Origin: Streptomyces pseudovenezuelae
GTDB taxonomy: Bacteria; Actinomycetota; Actinomycetes; Streptomycetales; Streptomycetaceae
DNA: 64,000 nt
NCBI RefSeq assembly: GCF_029892565.1
Contig: NZ_JARXVH010000007.1
Coordinates: forward strand, 372,001-436,000
Reading direction: 5' to 3'
Part shown: piece by piece, positions 8,510 through 17,157 of the stretch
Numbering within the stretch: position 1 is the first letter of the stretch
How the letters are laid out: every line of letters begins with the position of its first letter
Program-made: the position numbers and the translations under genes
Notes under the pieces: model-generated
The model's database searches: none
Seen by the model: the letters and a program-made list of their open reading frames with translations, nothing else
What the model was told of the DNA's origin: nothing

Positions 8510-9724
8510 ATGACCGAACGCCTCTCGTTCCCGACGCCCGCCCGGGAAGCCGCGCTGCCGGAGCAACCGGAGCACGACGACCGTCCGCCGCCCGCCCGTT
8601 TCGCCTACGACCGGCACACCTGGAAGGAGATCGCGCATCTGCTGGCGAACCTTCCGGTGTCGGTGGTCGGTTTCACCTACACCGTGGCGGTGCTGTTCTC
8701 CGGAGGCATGCTGGCCCTCACGGTGATCGGGTTCCCGCTGCTGACGCTCGGGCTGCTGGGCGCACGGCAGTTGGGCCGGTTCGAGCGGGCGCGGGCCAGG
8801 AAGCTGCTCGGGATGCGGATCGAGGAGCCCAGTCGGCTGCCCAAGCGGCGCAGGGGCTATCTGCCATGGCTGTGGATGACTCTGAAGGACCCGGTGGGCT
8901 GGCGCACGATTCTGTACGACTTCATGCGGCTGCCCTGGGGCATCCTCACCTTCACCATCACGCTGACCTCGCTGTTCGTGCTGTGGCCGGTGCTGCCGTT
9001 CATCGCGCGGGGGCTGGCCAACGCCGACCGGGCGATGGTGCGCGGCCTGCTGTCGCCGTCGGACGAGCTGGAGCAGCGGATCGCCGAGCTGGAGTCGGAC
9101 CGGGGGGTCGTGGTCGACACGGCCAACGCCGATCTGCGGCGTATCGAGCGTGATCTGCACGACGGGGCGCAGGCCCGTCTGGTCAATCTGGCGATGGGGC
9201 TCGGTCTCGCCAAGGAGAAGCTCCTGGAGGACCCGGACACGGCCGCGGTGATGGTCGCGGAGGCGCACGGCGAGGTGAAGCTGGCGCTGCAGGAGCTCAG
9301 AGATCTCGCCCGGGGCATCCATCCGGCGGTGCTGACGGACCGGGGCCTGGACGCCGCGCTGTCGTCGGTGGCCTCGCGCTGCACGGTGCCGGTGAAGGTG
9401 ACGGTCGACCTCGTCGCCCGGCCGGCCGCCGCGATCGAGGGCATCGCATACTTCACCGTCTCCGAGCTGCTGCAGAACATCAGCAAGCACAGTGCCGCGC
9501 GGACGGCCTCGGTGGAGGTGTGGCGGTCCGCGGACCGGCTGCTGATCCAGGTCGAGGACGACGGGCGCGGGGGCGCGCGCCTCGACGGCGGTACGGGGAT
9601 GCGGGGGCTCGCGGACCGGCTGGGTGCCGTCGACGGGCTGTTCGTCCTCGACTCGCCGACCGGCGGCCCGACCACCGTCACGGCGGAACTGCCCTGGCGG
9701 GACCGCACGCCCGGATCGGCGTAG
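8510..9724 (+). CDS. Sensor histidine kinase (HisKA_3 type), first of tandem pair
   Basis: Membrane sensor kinase of the NarL-partner class, 404 residues. An N-terminal sensor domain with two hydrophobic hairpins (about residues 45-85 and 140-170) is followed by a coiled-coil linker, the HisKA_3 box LRRIERDLHDGAQARL with phosphoacceptor H217, an N-box LLQNISKHS, and G-boxes GRGGARLDGGTGMRGLADR. The ATG at 8510 was chosen because MTERLSFP begins the conserved reading; the frame is open upstream but repeat-like, and the ribosome site is weak. It is followed after 128 bp by a close paralogue and then a response regulator. It diverges from the nuo operon, which it may control. Confidence 0.88.
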   Translation: MTERLSFPTPAREAALPEQPEHDDRPPPARFAYDRHTWKEIAHLLANLPVSVVGFTYTVAVLFSGGMLALTVIGFPLLTLGLLGARQLGRFERARARKLLGMRIEEPSRLPKRRRGYLPWLWMTLKDPVGWRTILYDFMRLPWGILTFTITLTSLFVLWPVLPFIARGLANADRAMVRGLLSPSDELEQRIAELESDRGVVVDTANADLRRIERDLHDGAQARLVNLAMGLGLAKEKLLEDPDTAAVMVAEAHGEVKLALQELRDLARGIHPAVLTDRGLDAALSSVASRCTVPVKVTVDLVARPAAAIEGIAYFTVSELLQNISKHSAARTASVEVWRSADRLLIQVEDDGRGGARLDGGTGMRGLADRLGAVDGLFVLDSPTGGPTTVTAELPWRDRTPGSA

Positions 9725-9852
9725 AGCCACCGCGGAGGTAGGGAAAACCCCCCGTCCAAGAGGCCGACGGACTCCATGGTTCGCGGACCTGCGACGCAGG
9801 AGGGTGGAGCTACGGCGGGACAGCCGCAGGACGAGAGAACGGGACGACGTCG

Positions 9853-11214
9853 ATGGCCACGGAGTACGGACAGGGCTACGGGGACGGGCACGGTTTCGAC
9901 AGCGGGCTCTCCGTCGCCGGTGAGCGCCGGCACCGGCTGCCCGCCGGGCTGCGGGCACCGTTCGAGGGACGCACCTGGCGTGCGTTCGGGTACGTACTGC
10001 TGAGCCTGCCGATCAGCATCGTGCTGTTCACCTACGCGGTCACGATGGTGGCCCTCGGCGCGGGTCTGCTGGTGACCTTCCTCGGGGTTCCCGTGCTGGC
10101 GGCGGGACTGGCCGGCTGCCGCGGGTTCGGGGCGATGGAGCGGGTGCGGGCGCGGAGCCTGCTGGGCGTGGAGGTGGCCGACCCGGAGCCGCTGCGGATG
10201 AGGAAGTCCGGCGTGCTGGCCTGGGTGGGTGCCGTGCTGAAGAGCGGCACGTCGTGGCGCTCGCTGCTGTACGCGGTGCTGCAGTTCCCGTGGTCGGTGT
10301 TCTCGTTCGTCATCGCGCTGAACTTCTGGGCGTACGGGTGGGCGGCGCTGACGTATCCGCTGTGGTTCTGGGTCTTTCCCGTGTACGCCGGTCAGGACGG
10401 GCTTCAGCTGTACGGCGACGGGACCCACAACATCTACCTGAACAACCCGTTCGAGATCACCGTGACCGCGTTGGTGGGGCTGTTGTTCACGTTGGCCACG
10501 CCCTGGATCGTGCGGGCGTTGACGACGGTGGACCAGGTGATGGTGCAGGGGTTGCTCGGGCCGACGCGGTTGTCCGCGCGGGTGGTGGAGCTGGAGTCGG
10601 ACCGGGGGGTCGTCGTCGATACGGCGGCGGCGGATCTGCGGCGGATCGAGCGGGATCTGCATGACGGGGCGCAGGCGCGGTTGGTGGCGTTGGCGATGGA
10701 TCTGGGGCTGGCGAAGGAGAAGCTGACGGAGGACCCGGAAGCGGCGGCCCGGATGGTGGGGGAAGCGCACGGTGAGGTGAAGACGGCGTTGCAGGAGCTG
10801 CGGGATCTGGCTCGGGGGATTCATCCGGCGGTGTTGACGGACCGGGGGCTGGATGCGGCGTTGTCCTCGGTGGCGTCTCGGTGCACCGTGCCGGTGCAGG
10901 TGGAGGTGGATCTGCCGGCTCGGCCTGCGCCGGCCATCGAGGGGATCGCCTACTTCACCGTGTCCGAGCTGCTGCAGAACATCAGTAAGCATTCGCGGGC
11001 TACTTGGGCGGCCGTGGATGTGTGGCGGGTGGAGAACCGGCTGATGGTGCAGGTTGTGGATGACGGGGTGGGTGGGGCGGATTCGTCCGGGGGCTCGGGG
11101 CTCGGGGGGTTGGCCGAGCGGTTGGATGCCGTTGATGGGATCTTGGTGGTGGATTCGCCCGCTGGAGGGCCTACTCGGGTGACTGCGGAGTTGCCCTGGC
11201 GGGCGGTGGGGTGA
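9853..11214 (+). CDS. Sensor histidine kinase (HisKA_3 type), second of tandem pair
   Basis: Paralogue of the preceding kinase with 453 residues. The four-helix putative sensor domain is longer because of an extracellular loop near residues 175-200 (PVYAGQDGLQLYGDG region). The H-box LRRIERDLHDGAQARL is identical and places the phosphoacceptor at H270. The ATPase part (LLQNISKHS, then GGSGLGGLAERLDAVDG) is nearly identical to the first kinase, while the sensor halves differ more, as expected after a duplication with new ligand specificity. The ATG at 9853 follows GAGAGAACGGGACG. Both kinases probably phosphorylate the single regulator downstream. Confidence 0.88.
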   Translation: MATEYGQGYGDGHGFDSGLSVAGERRHRLPAGLRAPFEGRTWRAFGYVLLSLPISIVLFTYAVTMVALGAGLLVTFLGVPVLAAGLAGCRGFGAMERVRARSLLGVEVADPEPLRMRKSGVLAWVGAVLKSGTSWRSLLYAVLQFPWSVFSFVIALNFWAYGWAALTYPLWFWVFPVYAGQDGLQLYGDGTHNIYLNNPFEITVTALVGLLFTLATPWIVRALTTVDQVMVQGLLGPTRLSARVVELESDRGVVVDTAAADLRRIERDLHDGAQARLVALAMDLGLAKEKLTEDPEAAARMVGEAHGEVKTALQELRDLARGIHPAVLTDRGLDAALSSVASRCTVPVQVEVDLPARPAPAIEGIAYFTVSELLQNISKHSRATWAAVDVWRVENRLMVQVVDDGVGGADSSGGSGLGGLAERLDAVDGILVVDSPAGGPTRVTAELPWRAVG

Positions 11215-11514
11215 CCTGGGGCGGTTCTCGCCCCCGACGGCCCTGAAGGGGCCTTGTCCTCAAACGCCGGACGGGCTGGAAAATGCTCACCGGCGTCGAG
11301 GCGTGTGCGCCAGCGTCCGGAGATGTGGCCCCGACCTGAAATGAACCCCCCGAAACCCGTCCTACCGTGCGCCTTTTCCCGCTGATTCGCGTTCGTCGGG
11401 CGCAGTGGGATGGGATTGCTGGAATGCTGGACCACCGGAGCTGCCGCGGGGGCCGACTTGGTCGGTGCGGTGGTCGGAGTCGGGCTCGGGGGGCCAAAGA
11501 TCGTGGAGGACAGG
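11215..11514. repeat. Intergenic Streptomyces-type dispersed repeat before the response regulator
   Basis: This 300-bp gap has no supported gene. Positions about 11230-11283 hold a GC-rich unit (GGCCCTGAAGGGGCC hairpin followed by CCTCAAACGCCGGACGGGCT) that I recognise as an abundant Streptomyces intergenic repeat, often found at gene ends. It may act as a terminator for the kinase pair. The rest presumably holds a promoter for the response regulator; no clear -10/-35 pair was seen. Confidence 0.55.
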
Positions 11515-12174
11515 GTGCGGGTGGTCATCGCCGAGGATTCAGTGCTGCTTCGGGAGGGCCTGACCCGGTTGTTGACCGACCTCGGACATGAGGTCGTCGC
11601 CGGGGTCGGGGACGGGGACGCGTTGATCAAGACCATTACGGAGCTGGACGGACAGGGCGAGCTGCCGGACGTGGTGGTCGCCGATGTGCGGATGCCGCCG
11701 ACGCACACGGACGAGGGGGTGCGGGCCGCCGTACAGCTGCGGAAGGCGCATCCGGGACTCGGTGTGCTGGTGCTGTCACAGTATGTGGAGGAGCGGTACG
11801 CCACCGAACTGTTGGCCGGTTCCAGTCACGGGGTGGGCTATCTGCTCAAGGACCGGGTCGCCGAGGTGCGCGAGTTCGTGGACGCCGTGGTGCGGGTCGC
11901 CCAGGGGGGCACCGCGCTGGATCCCGAGGTGGTCGCGCAGTTGCTCGGGCGCAGCCGCAAGCAGGACGTGCTCGCCGGGCTCACACCACGGGAGCGGGAG
12001 GTGCTGGGGCTGATGGCCGAGGGGCGGACCAACTCGGCGATCGCCCGGCAGCTGGTGGTCAGCGACGGCGCGGTCGAGAAGCACGTCAGCAATATCTTTC
12101 TGAAGCTCGGACTGTCTCCGAGTGACGGGGATCACCGGCGTGTTCTCGCGGTGCTCACCTATCTGAACTCCTGA
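11515..12174 (+). CDS. Response regulator, NarL/FixJ family
   Basis: Cytoplasmic transcription factor and cognate partner of the two kinases upstream. The receiver domain spans residues 1-120 with acidic pocket E7-D8, phosphoacceptor D57 (VVVADVRMPP) and lysine in GYLLKDRV. A LuxR-type HTH follows (LTPREREVLGLMAEGRTNSAIARQ... SDGAVEKHVSNIFLKLGL). It has 219 residues, the normal size. The GTG at 11515 is chosen because GGAGG sits 5 bases upstream; GTG 11503 (adding four residues) is the alternative. The targets are not visible, but the divergent nuo operon and korAB downstream are the obvious candidates. Confidence 0.9.
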   Translation: MRVVIAEDSVLLREGLTRLLTDLGHEVVAGVGDGDALIKTITELDGQGELPDVVVADVRMPPTHTDEGVRAAVQLRKAHPGLGVLVLSQYVEERYATELLAGSSHGVGYLLKDRVAEVREFVDAVVRVAQGGTALDPEVVAQLLGRSRKQDVLAGLTPREREVLGLMAEGRTNSAIARQLVVSDGAVEKHVSNIFLKLGLSPSDGDHRRVLAVLTYLNS

Positions 12175-12249
12175 CGGGCTGACACTTAGTCAGAAACCGC
12201 GGAGACATGCAGAGCGTCTCCACAAGGAGGCGTCGGGGGGCGAGAAATC

Positions 12250-12402
12250 ATGACAAGTCAGGGCGGCGGACCGTCTCAAAACCGCGTCCATCATGCGAAT
12301 GGCCGAGGGAAGGCGACCCTAACGGACGTAGGGTTGATCCTGGGAAGGCCTGCGGGAAGGCCGGTCCCAGACAGCCGCCTCGAAGGAGGTCCAGTTCAGT
12401 GA
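12250..12402 (+). CDS. Possible 50-residue leader ORF coupled to korA
   Basis: An ATG preceded by a GGGGGG ribosome-like site opens a frame of 50 codons (MTSQGGGPSQ... ending EGGPVQ). Its TGA at 12400-12402 overlaps the korA GTG at 12399-12401, giving the GTGA arrangement used for translational coupling. The peptide has no recognised domain. It could be a regulatory leader or a chance frame in the 5' UTR; a 6-bp inverted repeat at 12316-12334 lies within it. Coding status needs conservation evidence that is not available here. Confidence 0.35.
   Translation: MTSQGGGPSQNRVHHANGRGKATLTDVGLILGRPAGRPVPDSRLEGGPVQ
12316..12334. promoter_or_regulatory. Inverted repeat ACCCTA-N7-TAGGGT upstream of korA
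   Basis: Perfect 6-bp arms at 12316-12321 and 12329-12334 lie 65 bp before the korA start. The repeat could be an operator for the upstream response regulator, or an RNA hairpin within the leader. Short arms make chance occurrence possible. Confidence 0.3.
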
Positions 12403-14327
12403 CCAGCCAGGTCAGCAGGACAGCGGAACAGGCCGACGAAGCCGTCGTGGGAGAGCAGCGCAAACCGACGGGCGCGAAGGACGTACGCAGGCTGGACCGG
12501 GTGATCATCCGGTTCGCGGGGGACTCCGGTGACGGGATGCAGCTCACCGGCGACCGCTTCACCTCGGAGACGGCGTCCTTCGGAAACGACCTTTCGACAC
12601 TGCCGAACTTCCCCGCCGAGATCCGCGCCCCTGCCGGCACCCTGCCGGGCGTCTCCTCCTTCCAGCTCCACTTCGCGGACCACGACATCCTCACCCCCGG
12701 CGACGCGCCCAACGTGCTCGTCGCCATGAACCCCGCCGCGCTCAAGGCGAACATCGCCGACGTGCCGCGCGGCGCGGAGATCATCGTCAACACGGACGAG
12801 TTCACCAAACGGGCGCTGCAGAAGGTCGGTTACGCGGCCTCCCCCTTGGAGGACGGCTCGCTCGACGGCTACAGCCTCCACGAGGTGCCGCTGACCACGC
12901 TGACGGTCGAGGCGCTCAAGGAGTTCGACCTCAGCCGCAAGGAGGCCGAGCGCAGCAAGAACATGTTCGCGCTGGGCCTGTTGTCGTGGATGTACCACCG
13001 GCCGACCGAGGGGACCGAGAAGTTCCTGCGGACGAAGTTCGCGAAGAAACCCGAGATCGCCGAGGCGAACCTGGCCGCGTTCCGCGCGGGCTGGAACTTC
13101 GGCGAGACCACCGAGGACTTCGCGGTCTCCTACGAGGTCGCCCCGGCCGCGACCGCGTTCCCGCCCGGCCTCTACCGCAACATCTCCGGCAACCTCGCCC
13201 TGGCCTACGGCCTGATCGCCGCCGCCCGCCAGGCCGACCTGCCCCTCTTCCTCGGCTCCTACCCCATCACCCCGGCCTCCGACATCCTGCACGAGCTCAG
13301 CAGGCACAAGAACTTCGGCGTACGGACCTTCCAGGCCGAGGACGAGATCGCGGGCATCGGCGCGGCGCTCGGCGCGGCCTTCGGCGGTTCGCTGGGGGTC
13401 ACCACGACTTCCGGTCCGGGTGTGGCACTGAAGTCGGAGACCATCGGGCTCGCGGTCTCCCTCGAACTGCCGCTCCTCGTCATCGACATCCAGCGCGGCG
13501 GGCCGTCCACCGGTCTGCCCACCAAGACCGAACAGGCCGATCTGCTCCAGGCCATGTTCGGCCGCAACGGTGAGGCGCCGGTTCCGGTGATCGCGCCGAG
13601 GACGCCGGCCGACTGCTTCGAGGCGGCCCTGGAGGCGGCGCGTATCGCGCTGACGTACCGCACTCCCGTCTTCCTTCTCTCCGACGGTTATCTGGCCAAC
13701 GGCTCGGAGCCCTGGCGGATCCCGGAGACGGACGAACTCCCGGACCTGACCGTGCAGTTCGCGCAGGGACCGAACCACACCCTCGACGACGGCACCGAGG
13801 TGTTCTGGCCCTACAAGCGCGACCCGCAGACCCTCGCCCGCCCCTGGGCGATCCCCGGCACCCCCGGCCTCGAACACCGCATCGGCGGCATCGAGAAGGA
13901 GGACGGGACCGGCAACATCTCGTACTCCCCCGCCAACCACGACTTCATGGTCCGCACCCGGCAGGCCAAGATCGACGGCATCGACGTGCCCGATCTGGAG
14001 GTCGACGACCCGCACGGGGCGAGCACGCTGGTGCTGGGCTGGGGGTCGACGTACGGGCCGATCACGGCGGCGGTGCGGCGGCTGCGCGGGGCCGGGGAGG
14101 CCATCGCGCAGGCCCATCTGCGGCACCTCAACCCGTTCCCGAAGAACCTGGGCGCGGTGTTGAAGCGCTACGACAAGGTCGTGATCCCCGAGATGAACCT
14201 CGGTCAGCTCGCCACGCTGGTCCGGGCGAAGTACCTGGTCGACGCCCACTCGTACAACCAGGTCAACGGCATGCCGTTCAAGGCTGAGCAGCTCGCCACG
14301 GCTCTCAAGGAGGCCATCGATGGCTGA
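12399..14327 (+). CDS. korA: 2-oxoacid:ferredoxin oxidoreductase, alpha (gamma-alpha fused) subunit
   Basis: Catalyses CoA-dependent oxidative decarboxylation of a 2-oxoacid, probably 2-oxoglutarate, using ferredoxin as acceptor, together with KorB. The N-terminal gamma domain (about residues 25-215, RFAGDSGDGMQLTGDRF) is fused to the alpha domain (about 245-480, GSYPITPASDILHELS and FQAEDEIAGIGAALGA), followed by the transketolase C-terminal-like domain. 642 residues is normal for the fused type. The GTG start has GGAGG nine bases upstream. It overlaps korB by 8 bases. Location beside the second nuo cluster suggests that the reduced ferredoxin produced might feed that complex, which lacks the NADH module; this is inference. 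Confidence 0.93.
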   Translation: MTSQVSRTAEQADEAVVGEQRKPTGAKDVRRLDRVIIRFAGDSGDGMQLTGDRFTSETASFGNDLSTLPNFPAEIRAPAGTLPGVSSFQLHFADHDILTPGDAPNVLVAMNPAALKANIADVPRGAEIIVNTDEFTKRALQKVGYAASPLEDGSLDGYSLHEVPLTTLTVEALKEFDLSRKEAERSKNMFALGLLSWMYHRPTEGTEKFLRTKFAKKPEIAEANLAAFRAGWNFGETTEDFAVSYEVAPAATAFPPGLYRNISGNLALAYGLIAAARQADLPLFLGSYPITPASDILHELSRHKNFGVRTFQAEDEIAGIGAALGAAFGGSLGVTTTSGPGVALKSETIGLAVSLELPLLVIDIQRGGPSTGLPTKTEQADLLQAMFGRNGEAPVPVIAPRTPADCFEAALEAARIALTYRTPVFLLSDGYLANGSEPWRIPETDELPDLTVQFAQGPNHTLDDGTEVFWPYKRDPQTLARPWAIPGTPGLEHRIGGIEKEDGTGNISYSPANHDFMVRTRQAKIDGIDVPDLEVDDPHGASTLVLGWGSTYGPITAAVRRLRGAGEAIAQAHLRHLNPFPKNLGAVLKRYDKVVIPEMNLGQLATLVRAKYLVDAHSYNQVNGMPFKAEQLATALKEAIDG

Positions 14328-15399
14328 GACGTCCACGGAAGGCACGGACACGATCGAGGCGCTTTCTCTCGTCCCCAAGGCCGAGGGCAGGCAGTCCATG
14401 AAGGACTTCAAGTCCGATCAGGAAGTGCGCTGGTGCCCCGGCTGCGGTGACTACGCGATTCTGGCGGCCGTCCAGGGCTTCATGCCGGAGCTGGGGCTGG
14501 CCAAGGAGAACGTCGTCTTCGTCTCGGGCATCGGCTGCTCGTCCCGTTTCCCGTACTACATGAACACGTACGGGATGCACTCCATCCACGGCCGGGCGCC
14601 GGCGATCGCGACCGGACTGGCGTCCTCCCGGCGGGACTTGAGCGTGTGGGTGGTGACCGGTGACGGTGACGCCCTCTCCATCGGCGGCAACCACCTCATC
14701 CACGCCCTGCGCCGGAACGTCAACCTCAAGATCCTGCTCTTCAACAACCGGATCTACGGCCTGACGAAGGGGCAGTACTCCCCCACCTCCGAGGTCGGCA
14801 AGATCACGAAGTCGACGCCGATGGGTTCGTTGGACGCGCCGTTCAACCCGGTGTCGCTGGCGATCGGTGCGGAGGCGTCGTTCGTGGCGCGGACGATCGA
14901 CTCCGACCGCAAGCACCTGACGGAGGTGCTGCGGCAGGCCGCCGCGCATCCCGGTACGGCGCTGATCGAGATCTACCAGAACTGCAACATCTTCAACGAC
15001 GGTGCGTTCGAGGCGCTGAAGGACCGGCAGCAGGCGGAGGAGGCGGTGATCCGGCTGGAGCACGGGAAGCCGATCCGCTTCGGGGCGGACGGTTCGCGGG
15101 GCGTGGTGCGGGATGTGGCCACGGGTGACCTGAAGGTCGTGACGGTGACGCCGGAGAACGAGTCACAGATCCTCGTCCACGACGCCCACGCGGCCTCCCC
15201 GACAACGGCGTTCGCCCTGTCCCGCCTCGCCGACCCGGACACCCTCCACCACACCCCGATCGGCATCCTGCGCTCCGTGGACCGGCCGGTGTACGACACG
15301 CAGATGAGCGACCAGCTCGACACGGCGATCGAACAGAACGGCAAGGGGGAGCTGGCCGCGCTGTTGGCGGGCGGGGATACCTGGACGGTTGTGGGCTGA
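14320..15399 (+). CDS. korB: 2-oxoacid:ferredoxin oxidoreductase, beta subunit
   Basis: Thiamine-diphosphate-binding subunit partnering KorA. The CPGCGDYAILAAVQ iron-sulfur/TPP start, GIGCSSRFPYYMNTYGMH, and the TPP-Mg motif VTGDGDALSIGGNHLIHALRRN near residues 107-130 are clear, with NNRIYGLTKGQYSPTS following. It has 359 residues, typical of the actinobacterial KorB. The ATG lies within the last codons of korA, so the two are translationally coupled. A very stable hairpin begins 18 bases after the stop and should end the transcript. Confidence 0.94.
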   Translation: MAETSTEGTDTIEALSLVPKAEGRQSMKDFKSDQEVRWCPGCGDYAILAAVQGFMPELGLAKENVVFVSGIGCSSRFPYYMNTYGMHSIHGRAPAIATGLASSRRDLSVWVVTGDGDALSIGGNHLIHALRRNVNLKILLFNNRIYGLTKGQYSPTSEVGKITKSTPMGSLDAPFNPVSLAIGAEASFVARTIDSDRKHLTEVLRQAAAHPGTALIEIYQNCNIFNDGAFEALKDRQQAEEAVIRLEHGKPIRFGADGSRGVVRDVATGDLKVVTVTPENESQILVHDAHAASPTTAFALSRLADPDTLHHTPIGILRSVDRPVYDTQMSDQLDTAIEQNGKGELAALLAGGDTWTVVG

Positions 15400-15416
15400 C
15401 GGCAACGGACATGCGG

Positions 15417-15450
15417 AAGGGCCCGGATGAGATCGGTCATCCGGGCCCTT
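15417..15450. terminator. Bidirectional hairpin terminator after korB
   Basis: Perfect 14-bp stem AAGGGCCCGGATGA/TCATCCGGGCCCTT with a 6-base loop. It lies between convergent korB (ending 15399) and the small minus-strand gene ending at 15474, so it can serve both. The A/T tracts at both ends of the stem fit a two-way terminator. Confidence 0.85.
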
Positions 15451-15473
15451 TACGTCGGTCGACATCAGCCGAG

Positions 15474-15731
15474 TCAGGCTTCGGGGATGTCCCGCTTGGC
15501 CCTGAGGAGAGTTTCGCGGGTGATGACGACAATGCGCTCGTAATCGGCTCTGGCAGCGTCTGCGGGCAAGAGTCCGTCTAGTTCCTCGGTTCGGTCAGTA
15601 CCGATGACCGCAAAATTTCCGTCGCTCAGCTCGAACACATCGGGACACGTCTCGCCGGTCATTGATCCTCGCTGGCGAGGCGAGTCGCCGATTCGGCGGA
15701 GAATGCTGACGACAGGGAATTCGCTGCGCAC
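15474..15731 (-). CDS. Small conserved Streptomyces protein of unknown function
   Basis: 85-residue cytoplasmic protein starting with GTG at 15731 (MRSEFPVVSI). No catalytic motif is seen. The segment FELSDGNFAVIGTDRTEEL followed by LLPADAARADYERIVVITRETLLRAKRDIP resembles small proteins I recall encoded beside DUF397/XRE and DUF6082-type genes in Streptomyces; that memory was not checked. It lies downstream of the TTA-containing gene on the same strand, separated by 206 bp with a hairpin, so it may have its own promoter. Function is unknown. Confidence 0.7.
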   Translation of the reverse strand: MRSEFPVVSILRRIGDSPRQRGSMTGETCPDVFELSDGNFAVIGTDRTEELDGLLPADAARADYERIVVITRETLLRAKRDIPEA

Positions 15732-15774
15732 GCGGGGGCCCTTTTCTACTTTCTACGTCCGGACACAAATGAAG

Positions 15775-15804
15775 GTCCGGCCCCAGGTGACTACGGGGCC
15801 GGAC
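15775..15804. terminator. Hairpin downstream of the DUF6082-like gene
   Basis: Perfect 10-bp inverted repeat GTCCGGCCCC/GGGGCCGGAC with a 10-base loop. On the minus strand the stem is followed by CTTCATTTGTGT, weakly T-rich, so it probably ends the transcript of the gene at 15938-16495. Confidence 0.65.
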
Positions 15805-15937
15805 GCAACACGTCTCGCGCGAGGATACCTGATTACCCAGAGGTAATTAGGGCGAATCCTTTATGCGCCCAACCGCGTCCACCGAGCCCACGCATTCGCT
15901 CGGAAATCACCTCTGTCGACTTATTGATTACATCACG

Positions 15938-16495
15938 TCAGGAATTCGGCTCATCCTCTGTGCCGACAACCCACCATTCGTCCGGATCGTCACCTAATTC
16001 GTCGACAATTACATTCACGACATCGCCCACCCGAGCCTCTAATGAATGGCGTGGCAGGCTCAGCCGGTGCTCCCGAGTCGTTTCCCAATACTCCGCAAAG
16101 ACCGGGTTGCGAGCCAGCACCCGCAGATGGCCGATCAGCTCCTCCCAGCCGTAGGCACCTATGCGATGCCCCAGCAGGATGGCGCTGTACTCGCGGTTGA
16201 CGAACAGGACTTGGCGGCGCTTGTGGTCCGAGAGCTCGCGCAGGGTGCTCATGGCTGCGGCCAGCGCGGGGTCGGCGATCGCGCGGTCCACCTGCTCGGC
16301 CGTGATGCGGTGCAGCATCAGCAGGTTGGCGTTCCTGATCTCCTCGGCGACACAGGTGAGTTGGTGAAGCACGGCCAGCGCCAGTTCCTCCTGCCGCCGG
16401 CGCCAAGCCTGGCGTGGAAAGGGGGTGTGCACCCGGCCGCTCCTCATTCGCGCTGCAGAACCGATCCTTCGCGCATCCGGAATCTGTCTGGCCAT
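15938..16495 (-). CDS. DUF6082-like protein with a TTA (bldA-dependent) codon
   Basis: 185-residue protein, mostly alpha-helical and soluble in appearance (EELALAVLHQLTCVAEEIRN, then LSDHKRRQVLFVNREYSAI, ending DDPDEWWVVGTEDE). It resembles the Streptomyces DUF6082 family; function is unknown. The ATG at 16495 follows a GGGGGT ribosome site; an internal ATG (MRSGRVH) is possible. An in-frame TTA leucine codon lies at 15995-15997 (in VDELGDD). TTA is very rare in Streptomyces and needs the bldA tRNA, so expression is probably tied to development. GC content is lower than in its neighbours, especially at the 3' end, suggesting acquisition. Confidence 0.75.
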   Translation of the reverse strand: MARQIPDARRIGSAARMRSGRVHTPFPRQAWRRRQEELALAVLHQLTCVAEEIRNANLLMLHRITAEQVDRAIADPALAAAMSTLRELSDHKRRQVLFVNREYSAILLGHRIGAYGWEELIGHLRVLARNPVFAEYWETTREHRLSLPRHSLEARVGDVVNVIVDELGDDPDEWWVVGTEDEPNS

Positions 16496-16728
16496 GCGAC
16501 CCCCGAGTAGGCGTCCGCACGCCGATCGAAGTCCTCGTGGGCGGCACGAGGGCCGGCGCGCGGTTGGGTACTGCGCTCCGCCCCCAGGATGCCGGGCGAC
16601 TCAAGTCGGCGCGGGAGGCGGAGAGGGGGCGCACGGGTGGACGTGGCGCTCGTGTCATCCGACGCCCTGACATGTGTGTGCCCAGCGAGCGCCGTCCGCA
16701 TTCGTTCGGCGGAGCCGCTACACGCACG

Positions 16729-17154
16729 TCATCCCTGCTCAGCGGCCGCTTTCCGGGTGTCGTACACCTCGCGCGCCTCCAGTACCTCGGGTATCCGGCG
16801 TTCGGTCCACAGGGCCAGCGCCCGCACCTGTTCCGCGGCCTCGCGGCCCAGGTCGGTCAAGGAGTAGTCGACCCTCGGTGGGATCACCGGCTTGGCGTCG
16901 CGGTGGACCAGGCCGTCCCGTTCGAGGGTCTGCAAGGTCTGGGTCAGCATCTTCTCGCTCACCATCCTGTCGCTCACCCGCCCGATCGCGCGGCGCAGTT
17001 CGCTGAAGCGGTACGGGCGGTCGAGGAGTTCGATGAGAACCAGGACACCCCAGCGGCTGGTGACGTGCTCCAGGACGAGGCGGTAGGGGCACATCGTGTC
17101 GACGGGGGCACTCTTCACATCAGCATCAGCATCGGCTGCGGTACTTACGGGCAT
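16729..17154 (-). CDS. HxlR-family transcriptional regulator
   Basis: 141-residue winged-helix repressor. The HxlR signature is clear: a cysteine at position 22 (TMCPYRLVLEHVTSRWG), LIELLDRPYRFSELRRAIGRVSDRMVSEKMLTQTLQ, and the wing VPPRVDYSLTDLGREA-like segment. The conserved N-terminal cysteine matches the redox-sensing cysteine of QorR and YodB, members that derepress on oxidation by quinones or diamide. It is divergent from a QorB-like reductase across 89 bp that contain a palindrome, so it probably represses both itself and that gene. Confidence 0.88.
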   Translation of the reverse strand: MPVSTAADADADVKSAPVDTMCPYRLVLEHVTSRWGVLVLIELLDRPYRFSELRRAIGRVSDRMVSEKMLTQTLQTLERDGLVHRDAKPVIPPRVDYSLTDLGREAAEQVRALALWTERRIPEVLEAREVYDTRKAAAEQG

Positions 17155-17157
17155 GCC

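Noticed and set aside
16444..16728. Small frames between the DUF6082-like gene and the HxlR gene
   Set aside because: Several overlapping frames on both strands, none with a ribosome site, recognisable protein or codon bias; treated as intergenic.
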